This document shows, piece by piece, positions 10,802-21,528 of a stretch of 64,000 nt of DNA (positions are counted from its first letter, which is position 1; every line of letters starts with the position of its first letter). The stretch lies in the NCBI RefSeq assembly GCF_022965805.1, contig NC_133103.1, positions 47,437,693 through 47,501,692 on the forward strand. Reading direction: 5' to 3'. Both the position numbers and the translations under genes were made by a program. This DNA is from Primulina eburnea (Eukaryota > Streptophyta > Magnoliopsida > Lamiales > Gesneriaceae). Under the pieces are notes generated by a model, which was given only the letters and a program-made list of their open reading frames with translations, did no database searches and had not been told where the DNA came from.

Positions 10802-12305
10802 TAATCATATATAGCAGAACATCATCTTGACATTCCCCAAATGAAGTAGCATGGACATAGTTGTTGCATCAGCTGAGAAACCCCTTTTGGCCATTTCTTC
10901 CAAGAGTGGCATTGCCTCATAAAACTCTTTTCTTGTCACTAAACCTTGGACCAAAATGTTGAACGTTGCACTATCAGGTGTACAACCACCGTCTTCCATA
11001 TCTAATAGCAACTCTTTTGCCTCCTGTACAAATCCTTCTTGACAAAGAGAACCGATAATGATGTTGTAAGTTATAAGATTAGGCTTCAGACCTTTGAAAG
11101 GAAGTTCACTGAAAAGATTTCTGGAGATATCATGTTGCACAATCCATCTATTATGATAAAATAGGTAGTTGTGTTCGGATTGAAGCCCTTCTCTTCCATA
11201 ATTCGTAAATAAGAAAATGCTTCAGCAAATTGTCGAGTCTTGCACAAGCTATCCAACAAAATATTAAATGTAACAATATCATGAGACACTTTCCGAGCTT
11301 CCATATCATTGAAAAGCTTCCAGCCATCATCAGATCTACCAGCACAAAATAATCCATGCACATGATGTTGTAAGTAATTGTTGAAGGCTCCAATCCTTTA
11401 CGGGAAATTTGATGAAAAAAATTACAAGCTTCATCCACCTTTCCCTTCTTAAAACATCCATTGATCAAACTGTTGGAGCTAATAATGATACTAGGCTTAA
11501 GGCTCATACTTGCTAAAGAATCAAACATTTTTCGTGCTCTGTTCATTTTTCCTTACAAGCAATATCCATCTATCAAGTCATTGCCTGTGACAATTTCAGG
11601 AGGAATATTTCTTCGGTTCATGATTTTCAACAAACCATTAGCTTCGTTAACCATTCCATTCTTGCAAAACGATCAATATTGTAAAAATCACCAAATTTGA
11701 AAAAAAAGTTGTTGTTCCTCATTTTATTTAGAAGTCCCTCACTTCTTTCCATCGACCAAAATTGCATAATCCCCGAATTGTAAGTGACCTCATTTGGGTA
11801 AATGCTTTTCTCAATCATCTGGCTTAAGAGTTGGAGGGTATCATCTACCATTCATCTTTACATAGGCTGTCTATTATTGTGCTATACGAGTAAACATTTG
11901 GTTTGCATGTTCCCTTTTCCAACACACCAAGCAAATCACGGGCCATGAGAGTAGACCCAGCTTTGCAAAGCCCGTTTATTACAGCTAGATACGTGACTTC
12001 ATTCGGCACAGATAATCTCTCTTAATAACTTTTTAAAAACTTCCACCGCATCATAAACCTTATCTGCTGAAAAGAGCCCTTTGATGAGAGTGCTAAAGGT
12101 AAAACTATGGATGGTTGATGGCCAAGCTTGAAGAATCTACCCAAGATTGGGAACCCAACCCAAAATCTACTGGATTCAGCAGGCAATAGCAATTAGCGAT
12201 ACTCATCGTGTAGCCATTAATTCAATCAACATTAGGAGGGCAGCATGACAGTGTTTCATCTTTACAACCACATTCAGTAGCATGCTGAATTCAGTGGCAT
12301 ACGAT
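10802..12305 (-). pseudogene. PPR-repeat protein pseudogene, restorer-like type
   Basis: On the minus strand successive 35-residue pentatricopeptide repeats are readable in shifting frames. From the 5' end: MLLNVVVKMKHCHAALLML (about 12290), a repeat with LFSADKVYDAVEVFKKLL (about 12060), PNEVTYNSGIMQFW (about 11770), KPSIIISSNSLINGCFKKGK (about 11480), SHDIVTFNILLDSLCKTRQF (about 11270), LKPNLITYNIIIGSLCQEGF (about 11070) and PDSATFNILVQGLVTRKEFY (about 10960). P-type PPR proteins bind organelle RNA; arrays of this kind occur in restorer-of-fertility-like genes. At least four frameshifts and several stops are needed to read it through, so it is a pseudogene. No targeting peptide was found. 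Confidence 0.88.
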
Positions 12306-13098
12306 CTCGGTCTCAATCTAACCATTTAATCACGTGGATTAGGTTAATCAATTGCTGAAGAAAGCTCCATAAAAGTAAATCCAACTGTCCAATTTTTTTT
12401 TTATTAGGCCTTTTGTTAAACGGTCTCACGAATATTCACAGATCAACAATGCTCATATTTATAATAATAAGTAATATTTTTTCATTGGTAACTCAAATAA
12501 GAATTATGTCTCACAAAATTGACTCGTGAGACCATCTCACAAAATTTATTGTAATTGTTTTTACCATGTGGATCCAAGATCTATCTTACGATCCACCTAT
12601 GGTTAAAGAGCCGTGCTTTGTATATAATGCCCAAAGATTCATGTAACTGGAAGTACTTTATACAAGCCACCATGTATGAAATAAAGGAAGATTGTGAACG
12701 AAAAATTCATAATAACTTATTTTAGAAGTTGCAAACACTCCATGAAATTAATGTTTTTTGTATAATTATATGGAGGATTCTAGTTTCATTTGCATACCAA
12801 TACACATTAAAACATGATATTAAATACCAAATACGTAAGCATAAGTAAATGATGTCAATAGATCCATTTATGTACCAAACATTAAACAACCGGATCCTGA
12901 TAATCAAATTCAGACTTTCACCAACTCAGGATGATCAAGAAAGCACAAGTTCGAACCTTATTCTCGAAAATCAAATCTGCGCACGTAGCTCTAATTCTTT
13001 ACCTCGTCAAGATAAATCGTATATTTTGTAGGTGGTGGCAAGAGATCCCGTCCACTTGATCCTGTCAAAGTACTGAGCCAAATTCATGCCTACGTGGG
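12306..13098. other. Intergenic; possible MITE with GTCTCAC ends
   Basis: At about 12416-12546 a short segment starts AACGGTCTCACGAA and ends TGAGACCATCTCACAAA, an imperfect inverted repeat about 130 bp long that looks like a small MITE; no clear target duplication was seen. The right part (about 12980-13098) resembles 148-240 and is the flank of the second carrier copy. No gene is supported. Confidence 0.5.
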
Positions 13099-13297
13099 TG
13101 TTTTCTAAATTCCTACCGTTTATTGAAAATATAAACAATGTCAGGGGTTTATTCCTCAAATTCCAATAGTTTTCTTTGTTTTGGCGTTATGTTTGTTTTA
13201 GAAGATTAGAACCGACGGTCGAATTTAGAATTCGGGTCCTTGAATAGTTAGAAGTTAGATTTCATTGTTTTTACACAAATCGGTGCAAAAACAAACA
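13099..13297 (+). repeat. LTR A (5' LTR, internally deleted)
   Basis: It begins TGTTTTCTAAATTCC and ends ACAAACA. Compared with LTRs B and C it keeps the first few bases, lacks about 400 bp, then matches from TTTATTGAAAATATAAACAA to the end, where a further short segment is missing. Confidence 0.75.
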
Positions 13298-13301
13298 ATT
13301 T

Positions 13302-13320
13302 TTGGCACGCCCAGTGGGAC
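13302..13320 (+). other. Probable primer binding site after LTR A
   Basis: TGGCACGCCCAGTGGGAC follows LTR A by a few bases. This motif is common directly downstream of 5' LTRs in plant gypsy-related elements. The exact tRNA primer is not determined here. Confidence 0.6.
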
Positions 13321-13464
13321 CTCTTTCCCGCATACACGTATATGCATTTGCACTACAGTCGAACCTCTTTTCCGCATACACGTTTACTTGTTGTTCTTGC
13401 ATGTAGTGACTCCGCTTTATATTTGTTGATTGTTGTTTTGGTGTTGTGGTTGTTGGGTGATGGA

Positions 13465-15731
13465 TGTGGATAGATCGCTTGGAACCTCATTTTGGACGAC
13501 AGTGGCGCCAACAGGGCTTATGGCCACTGGTCATGATTTCTAAGAAGAAAATAACCAAACAGTCAGTTTTATTCGATTGTCTTCTTAGGTTTTGGTCCCC
13601 TTCTTGCAACGTTATCATCTTCTCATTCGGTCTATTGTCCATAACTTTGTACAAATATCCTTGTTCCTGGGGTTTCCTGTGGTTGGGCCTGACTCCCCCT
13701 ATTTCGTTGATGATCCCGTTGCCCCGAATTTAGCTCATACTCGTTACTGCTATCCCATTTACCAGGCAGTAGTTAAGGAATGGTCTTAGCGTACCGGTAT
13801 TCCCTCCGTGGTTGAACACACCATGTTTCTCTGGGTGTTGGTCTGTCATTATATATTCTGTCTTTCGTCTGGCAAGCCATCCTCTGAGTACCTGCCCTTG
13901 GCATGCTCCCTCAGCACCGGCCAAGTGTATAACTTGGCGGTAATGTTTTAGGGTCTGTATACCGTGGTTTCAATCAGTGTGTTCGTCACGACCCTCTTTC
14001 CAAGCTGGGGGGGGCAGTATCGTGGTTTTTGCAGATATGGGCCTTCTCTTACTACCCTGGCGTGATGGACTTCCTCGCGGGTCCTCCGACTATGTTGCGC
14101 ACTACTTCACTGATGGGAAGCCGTCTCATTCTTTCAGCCCCTGATTTGATGGACTATCTGCATCCTCTGAAACTTGAATCACTCCACCTACCTGCACGAC
14201 CCAACATTTCTTGCCTCACACAACCTTTCTGGGTTGGTGTTTTACCCGATTTTCATGGTTGCTCTCCCGATGAGATTACTAATGTACTCTTAACCCGGTA
14301 CATCCATCCCAGATTGTTGGTAGTGGATTGTTCTTCCACTCGTCCGCCGTACAATGATAAATCAAGTTGGTCGTTCGAATTTTATAACCCTTCTTTATAT
14401 GCATATCAATTTTGGTTTTTGCCGGCAATCCCTCACACCACTCTGTCTTTCCCGGTGGACTTGACGCATATTGCTTCGGAGGTCGTGTCTAGGAGACTCT
14501 CTAAGGCCAGCGTGCAACTCCTATCCACGTTGCCCCAGAGGTTTCTCAGCCCAATGGTGCAAATTGACCAAAATATGGCAGAGTCATTCGCAGCCTGGTG
14601 GAGGTCTCGCTACCTAGACCTGATTCCATCGGTAGTCCGACACCCTATATGGTCTGGTATCTTTTCATTTGCATTTAAATTACACAATTTCTTTGTCATC
14701 AATATTTGTTATTCCCGTATTGTTTTGGTGCTTCCTGTAGGTGCTCGCAAGCGAGGCTCAATTCCCGATGAGGACGCTCCTGTTGCTGTCAAACTCACAA
14801 AAGTGAACACCCAAAGTGGGTTGAAACTCAAACAACGTTTGGACATCGAGTCACCAAGACCCCACTCTTCAAAAACGAAGGTTGTTCTTAAAGTTGCCCC
14901 GACAGGAAAACTCGCGCCTATACTTCAGACAGTGGGTCGGCGATATCTTACTCGCCATTCGACTAAGCTGATTTCTGGCCCTAGCAATACTTTTATTAAT
15001 CCTATCATCCTTGGTGAAGATGATCCACCTCCTGTTTCTGCGCAGCCAAGTCCCAAGAATTCTAGTGTCTAAGTTTCAAACAGTGATGAAACTTTTGAAA
15101 CTGATTTCAGCCCAGCAGTATATGGAAAGAGAGCCCCTCAAGCTGGAACCTCTGGTGTCAAACTCGATGATGATTCTGGTATGTCTGAGAAGCGAACAGG
15201 TGATTTTTTAGTTGATGATTACACGTTTTCCTCGCGGATGTTTCCATCCACTATCTGGCCCAGTCCGAACCTGCCTAGTTCTCTACGTGCTGCCGTTACT
15301 CCCTCTATGGTAATATTCTTCACCTGTCTCTTTGTCTTGGATATCTCCACGTCCTTGTCACGCCTAACTTTGACTTTGTTTATTTAATAAGATCTGACAT
15401 CTCGGAGGGCTAGATTCAGGCTTATAGGCGAACATGAGAGCCAGGTTGATTTGAGCTTCTCTAATAATATCTCCTCCATGACTTCTAATCTTGAGAGGTG
15501 CACACCGTCTATGGAGGCGCTTGCTCATGCAAAGATGGCCGTTCGAAACTTCCTCGGCCTTGGCTTGCATCAGCTTGGGGAGTCCCACGATTAGCCATGC
15601 TATCATCTGTCTCTATTCTCAAGATTCCCCAGAGTTTGCTACCTCGGGGTTTGATATACTTGATGACCTTCCTACTATATTCTCTCGGTTAGATGTGAGG
15701 TGGGATACCATATCTGCGCTAGTTGCAAAGG
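13465..15731 (+). pseudogene. Plant mobile domain (PMD) gene, left copy, C-terminal part
   Basis: The longest open frame is 14029-15072 (347 codons), starting inside the domain. Upstream, in other frames, PMD-typical blocks are visible: the WSPSCNVIIFSF region near 13600, LGFPVVGPDSPYFVDD, HYIFCLSSGKPSSEYLPLA. PMD (aminotransferase-like) proteins occur as host genes such as MAIN/MAIL1 and as cargo of plant transposons. After 15216 the copy continues into the loop with an apparent intron (ATG|GTAATATT near 15307) and more coding sequence (RLIGEHESQVDLSFSNN, SNLERCTPSMEALAHAKM) that the right copy lacks. Frameshifts and stops in the first 550 bp make it non-functional as it stands. The source is a captured host or transposon gene. 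Confidence 0.75.
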
Positions 15732-17490
15732 CAGCTAAAAAATCACATGTTCGCTTATCAGACATAGCAGGATCATCATCGAGTTTGACACCAGAGGTTC
15801 CAGCTTGAGGGGCTCTCTTTCCAGATACTGCTGGGCTGAAATCAGTTTCAAAAACTCCATCACTGTTTGAAACTTCGGCACTAGAATTCTGGGGACTTGG
15901 CTGCGCAGAAACAGAAGGTGGATCATCTTCACCAAGGATGATAAGATCATCAAAAGTATTGCTAAGGCTTGAAATCAGCTTAGTCGAATGGCGAGTAAGA
16001 TATCGCCGACCCACTGTCTGAAGTATGAGCGCGGATTTTCCTGTCGGGGCAACTTTAAGAACAACCTTCGTTTTTGAAGAGTGGGGTCTTGGTGACAAGG
16101 TGTCCAAACGTTGTTTGAGTTTCAACCCCCTTTGGGTGTTCACTTTTGTTTTGACAACAACAGGAGCGTCCTCATCGAGAATTGAGCCTCGCTTGCGAGC
16201 ACCTACAGGAAGCACCAAAACAATACGGGAATAACAAATATTGATGACAAAGAAATTGTGTAAAATTAATGCAAACGAAAAGATACCAGACCATACAGGG
16301 TGTCGGACTACCGATGGAATCAGGTCTAGGTAGCGAGACCTCCACCAGGCTGCGAATGACTCTGCCATGGTCAATTTGCACCATTGGGCTGAGAAACCTC
16401 TGGGGCAACGTGGATAGGAGTTGCACGGTGGCCTTAGAGAGTCTCCTAGACACGACCTCCGAAGCAATATGCGTCAAGTCCATCGGGAAAGACGTAGTGG
16501 TGTGAGGGACTGCCGGCAAAAACAAGAATTGATATGCATATAAAGAAGGGTTATAAAATTCAAACGACCAACTTGATTTATCATTGTACGGCTGGCGAGT
16601 GGAAGAACAATCTACTACCAACAATCTAGGATGGATGTACCGGGTTAAGAGTAGAGCAGTAATCTCATCAGGAGATCGACCATGAAAATCAGGAAAAACG
16701 CCAACTCAGAAAGGTTGTGTGAGGCAAGAAATGTTGGGTCGTGCAGGTAGGTAGAGTGATTCAAGTTTCAGCCGATGCAGATAGTCCATCAAATCAGGGG
16801 CTGAAAGAATGAGACGGCTTCCCATCAGTGAAGTAGTGCGCAACATAGTCGGAGGACCGGCAAGGAAGTCCATCACGCCAGGGAAGTAAGGAAGGCCCAT
16901 ATCTGCAAAAACCACGATACTCCCCCCCCCCCCCCCAAATTGGAAAGAGGGTTATGACGAACACACTTATTCAAACCACGGTATACATACCCTAGAAACA
17001 TTACCGCCAAGTTATACACTCGTCCGGTGCTGAGGGAGCATGCCAAGGGCAGGTACTCAGAGGATGGCTTGCCAGACGAAGGGCAGAATATATAATGACA
17101 GACCCACACCAAGAGAAACATGGTGTGTTCAACCACGGAGGGAATACCGGTATGCGAAGACCATTCATTAACCACTGCCCGGTAAGTGGGATAGCAGTAA
17201 CGAGTATGAGCTAAAGTCGGGGCAGCGGGATCATCAACGAAATAAGGGGAGTCGGGCCCAACCACAGGCAACCCCAGGAACAAGGATATTTGTACAAAGT
17301 TATGGACAATGGATCGAATGAGAAGATGATGACGTTGCAAGAAGGGGACCAAAACCTAAGAATACAATCGAATAAAACTGACTGTTTGGTTATTTTCATC
17401 TTAGAAATCATGATCAGTGGCCACAAGCCCTGCTGGCGCCACTGTCGTCCCAAATGAGGTTCCAAGCGATCTATCCATTCAACCCAATTT
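13465..17490. repeat. 1.75-kb inverted repeat of a PMD gene
   Basis: The left arm (13465-15216, plus) and right arm (15732-17490, minus) are close inverted copies around a 515-bp unique loop. Outer ends: GATAGATCGCTTGGAACC at about 13469 and its complement near 17457-17474. Inner ends: ATGTCTGAGAAGCGAAC at 15181 and the complement of ATGTCTGATAAGCGAAC near 15763. Translations of both arms share long stretches such as GVMDFLAGPPTMLRTTSLMG. A transcript across it would fold into a very long hairpin. Confidence 0.88.
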
Positions 17491-18960
17491 TCAGGAGTGG
17501 CCGAGATTTAAACTGAGAAGGCTCCCTATGAGGCAATAGAGGTCTGGAGAGCAACAAATCCCTAGGGTGTAGAGAAGGCAGGGGAAAGAACAACTAATGG
17601 ACTGATGGAGGAAACTGATTCTCAGGGTAGGAAGGATGTCGCACAAGGTCAATGGTAGCAAAGGCCAGGGAAGTAAAGGCTTCGGTCCTGCAGTTTGAAC
17701 AACTATTAAGTAATAACCAATGCAATACATGAAGAAGACAGACAACAATGGACGATACAGTTCATACCCAGCTTTAGCAACCACATCAGACATGTGAGGG
17801 GCCCCAGACTCGGATGTAAGCGGACTAGAGCCGGATAAACCTACAAGAAATGTAAAGGGACGAATCGCTGGAGTGGCCAACACTGAAGTGGGAATAGATG
17901 GAACGACTACTTTCGAGAATGGAGTCAACGTGGTGGAGATGCTCAAAGACGAAGAAAGTGCGCTAGATTGCAACCTGTAAAACAACAAAGCATAAGCAAA
18001 GCAATTCCCCACTCTTCCCTAGGGAAAATACACCACATACCTAGCTTCTTCAGCATCAATAGGGGTGACAACGGGGACAAAGCCGGGGTCGGTAGATTGG
18101 TTGGGATTAAAAACCACTGCACACATGCAAAGAACGATCCATTTGCCCCATCCACGGAGCTGTATGGCCAGACAGCCCCGAAGTTCATAATTTTCTTTTT
18201 AAAGGTAGACGGATCAGACAAATAAGCGTAAATGTTTATCGTGCTGCCTCTCAGAAAAGAATCAATACAAGACCCTAGTACTGGTATTCACCCTCTCTTC
18301 TCAAACACATCAAAATTAATCATACAAAGTAGGAAATAAAATTGTAAGTCAATCAAGACGACTAACAGCGTTCAACATTCAAGAAACCGAGCAACACTGA
18401 ATAAAGTTCAAGAAAAAAGAAATGAGGAAATACCCATGGCAGTAGAGGGTGAAGTCAGTTGCGCCAACAACTCCACAGAGGCCGGTGCGATCCTTGGTTA
18501 GATTGACGTGGGAGCAGATTGAGTAGAAGACCCAGAGGCGACGGAAGCAGGCAAACGCCACGGGCGGCGGGGCAACGGCGACTTGGACAGAAAGGGCGCC
18601 CACAGCGCTCGATTCAGATGGGCACGCCGGAGGAGTGCCTCGAACCACTGTTAAACCCTCGGCAACCACAGCGGGACCAGTGACAGCGACGGGCGGCGAG
18701 ATAGGGACGACGGCTGAAACAGAAAGGGCGCCCGCAACCCTCGATTCAGATGGGCGCGCCGGAGAAGAATCTTGAGCCATTGTTAAATCCTCGGCAACCA
18801 TTGCGTGGGGGAAACGACGGCAAAGGCGAAGCGAACGGATTCCAAGAAACTACGGTCTTCCGGTGGCAGCGGGGAGTGATGAGCAAGAGAATCGAGAGGG
18901 AAAAAGAAACAGGGCCAAAATGTTTGAATCTGTAGGAGGGAACTCCAAGAGGCAGTGAAA
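15732..18960 (-). pseudogene. Plant mobile domain (PMD) gene, right copy, 5' part
   Basis: Read right to left, this copy keeps the 5' region that the left copy lacks. It has a GC-rich, Ala/Pro/Ser-rich first coding block (18379-18801, with repeats of the type PPACPSES and GALSVQ), an intron-like stretch, then the PMD start TPENWVEWIDRLEPHLGRQW near 17480-17420. Next come ILRFWSPSCNVIIFSFDPLS (about 17350), GLPVVGPDSPYFVDD, VCHYIFCPSSGKPSSEYLP and GVMDFLAGPPTMLRTT (about 16880). The ORF 15619-16467 reads on into the loop in antisense. Left and right copies are complementary halves of one gene, overlapping in the PMD. Frame changes near 17490 and 16900 make it a likely pseudogene. Confidence 0.72.
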
Positions 18961-19110
18961 AATCCAACAAAGAAATGGGCTTGGACGCTACGCCCAACAT
19001 TACTAGCCCACTTCACGAGAAAAATGCTACCGGCCGCTCCAAATAAACGAATTGGGCCTGGCATACATACAAGCATTTTGGCCCACGGGCCAATGCTTGC
19101 GGGGGGCAAT
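18961..19110 (+). other. 3' leader of retroelement with PPT before LTR B
   Basis: The stretch CAAGCATTTTGGCCCACG followed by CTTGCGGGGGGCAAT ends directly at the LTR start TGTTTGGGCT. The same context precedes LTR C at 20850-20914, so GCGGGGGGCAA is the likely polypurine tract. Confidence 0.7.
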
Positions 19111-19756
19111 TGTTTGGGCTAAAATAATTAAGTTATAAAACCCATATTAAATTATAAAGCTCACATTAAATTATAAAGCCCAATTAAATAATACAATCTC
19201 ATAGCAGATCAATTCTTATTAATTCAAACCGATCGCAAGGCGGTGAAAAGGGAGAAGATCGTGGGAGGAAAGAGAAGGAGATCGTGGGATGAAAAGCAGA
19301 AGAACATGAATCATGAGAGAATGGGAGAACGGCTTAGCATTCAGAAGAAAATGATTGGCAAAAGGAAAAAGAAAGAACACACGACTCTACGCACAAAAAT
19401 CTGCAAATAGCTCTCTGCTAATTTTCAGTCTTCAAGCATTAGTTTTCAAGCTTTCCAGCATATTTCTAGCATTCTAGTTCTTTTTGTTTTAGATTTCAGC
19501 AACTTTTTGTGTTATATTTTTATGTTTTATAAATTTCTACAGTTTATTGAAAATATAAACAATGTCAGGGGTTTATTCCTCAAATTCCAATAGTTTTCTT
19601 TGTTTTGGAGTTATATTTGTTTTAGGAGATTAGAACTGATGGTCGAATTTAGAATTCAAGTCGCTTGAATAGTTAGAAGTTAGATTTCATTGTTTTTACA
19701 CAAATCAGTGCATTTTTGCACCTGGCACGCCCGTAAATATCAATATTGTGCAAACA
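19111..19756 (+). repeat. LTR B (646 bp)
   Basis: It starts TGTTTGGGCTAAAATAATTA and ends ATTGTGCAAACA; the tips TGTTTG and CAAACA are inverted. It is close to LTR C over the whole length, with small indels near its start. Confidence 0.85.
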
Positions 19757-19816
19757 ATTTTTAACCAAGACCATTAGAGTATTCCCCGCTGATGTTACTG
19801 TGGGGAGCATGTCGTC

Positions 19817-20605
19817 TTTCTGCGCATTTTTCGTGGTAAACTCGTCCGCAAACTTTCAAGCGTTGTTAGGCAGTTTCCGGTCTAACCCTGACATGTCATC
19901 ATAACTCCATGCAAAACAATCTTTGTATTCTTTCAGCATATTAATCAAATCTTGCTTCAACTGCTCTTCCAGTAGCTTACTCACATACACCACTTTTGGA
20001 TTCTCAAGCTCCCCCAAGTTAATCTCTTCTAACGGGTCTTGTACTTCGTGTTGGTCATCTTCCATTTGAGATGGCGCCATCAACTTGGAGTCCATCATCT
20101 TCGTATTCTTCTTCTTGGACAACCTCAGTCCCATAGGTGTCCCATGCTTCCTCTTCCTCCTCTAATTTGTTCAGTGCTTGCTGCACATGCGCTTTCCATA
20201 TAGAGGTTGTAGCCACCTTTTTTTTCTTTTTGGTTCAAATCAATCATCAACCTCCACAATCAACGGCTGAATTATCGGCCTAGGTGGCACGATAACAGTA
20301 GGCTCGAGGATTCTTTCCAACACCGATCTTGGAGTTGGTGTTTGCATGTACAGTGGATTTTCTTTCTTGATATTGTTACGAACTATGATGGGCCCAAAAT
20401 CCCCATTGTAATATCTAGCCTCAACTGCACTTGCACTTGTTTGAAAGGGCTGTCCATCCGCTTCTACAACCTCCACATCGTCCCCTTTCCAAAATAACAA
20501 CAATTGATGCATTGAGGATGGAATGCACTGGTTTGCATGGATCAAATCTCTGCCTAACAACGCTTGAAGTTTGCGGACGAGTTTACCACGAAAAATGCGC
20601 TTTGT
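19817..20605 (-). pseudogene. Captured Ty3/gypsy pol fragment with inverted-repeat ends
   Basis: Two minus-strand frames are recognisable. 20240-20560 reads LGRDLIHANQCIPSSMHQ, the stretch after the protease in Tat-like gypsy pol. 19856-20134 reads EEINLGELENPKVVYVSKLL and LKEYKDCFAWSYDDMSGLDR, the lead-in to reverse transcriptase. The catalytic RT part is missing. A segment of about 50 bp coding GKLVRKLQALLGR (20553-20605) is also present inverted at 19817-19868, so the fragment is closed by a short fold-back. Orientation is opposite to the carrier element. It is cargo, not the element's own pol. Confidence 0.8.
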
Positions 20606-20914
20606 TGACTGTTGGTTTAATGTTGTGGTTGTTGGGTGATGGATGTGGAATGAAGGTGGGTTTGTATGTAATGTTGTATATTGGATGTTGGGAAAGAGTT
20701 CTATTCGTTCTTAATCCACTTAACCCAACTCACTTCAATAGCTTCAAGCAAAACCATAGGTTGGCTTAAAACTCCCCACTCGAGATTATTTCCTCCCTTA
20801 TTCCCTATCGAAACACAATAAATCTAATATGATAAAAGTGGCCTAAATAAACGAATTGGACCTGACTTACATACAAGCATTTTGGCCCACGAGCCAATGC
20901 TTGCGGGGGGCAAT
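20606..20914 (+). other. Leader and 3' leader of retroelement between cargo and LTR C
   Basis: TTGTGGTTGTTGGGTGATGG followed by ATGTGGA (about 20620-20648) also occurs at 13445-13469, just before the PMD cargo. The two internal regions therefore share a native leader that ends at the same point. After it, 20650-20850 is unclassified and 20850-20914 is the PPT region. Confidence 0.65.
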
Positions 20915-21518
20915 TGTTTGGGCTAAAATAATTAAGTTATAAAGCCACATTAAATTATAACGCCCAATTAAATAATACAAGCCCATAGCGTATCAATTCT
21001 TATTAATTCAAACCGATCGCAAGGTGGTGAAAAAGGAGGAGATCCTAGGAGAAAAGAGAGGGAGATCATGGGATGAAAAGTAGAAAAACGTGAATCATGG
21101 GAGAGTGAGAGAACGGCTCCGCATTCAGAAGAAAATGATTGGAAAAAGGAAAAAGAAAGAACACAACTCTACGCACAAAAATCTGCAAATAGCTCTCTGC
21201 TAATTTTCAGTATTCAAGCATTAGTTTTCAAGCTTTCCAGCATATTTCTAGCATTCTAGTTCTTCTTGTTTTAGATTTCAGCAACTTCATGTGTTATATT
21301 TTTATATTTTGTAAATTGCTACTGTTTATTGAAAATATAAACAATGTCGGGTGTTTATTCCTCAAATTCCAATAATTTTCTTTGTTTTGGCATTATTGTT
21401 TTAGGAGAATTTAGAATTCACGTTGCTTGAATAGTTAGAAGTTAGATTTCATTGTTTTTACACAAATCGGTGCATTTTTGCACTTGGCACGCCCGCAAAT
21501 ATCAATATTGTGCAAACA
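20915..21518 (+). repeat. LTR C (3' LTR, 604 bp)
   Basis: It starts TGTTTGGGCTAAAATAATTA and ends ATTGTGCAAACA. It is followed at once by the target duplication GTGGG, only five bases from the stop codon of the carrier gene copy 2 (21529-21531, minus strand). Confidence 0.88.
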
Positions 21519-21528
21519 GTGGGGATCT

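Larger units (their letters stand above)
13099..21518 (+). mobile_element. Three-LTR non-autonomous retroelement with captured cargo
   Basis: The element starts TG at 13099 and ends GCAAACA at 21518. It is flanked by a perfect 5-bp duplication GTGGG (13094-13098 and 21519-21523). The paralogous empty flank near 240 reads TGTGGGGATC, which confirms the insertion point. It contains three LTRs in the same direction: A (13099-13297, deleted), B (19111-19756) and C (20915-21518). Between A and B lies a folded-back PMD gene; between B and C lies a minus-strand gypsy pol fragment. No gag-pol of its own is present, so it must have moved with proteins from elsewhere. The tandem A-B-C form could arise by LTR recombination between two copies. 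Confidence 0.82.
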
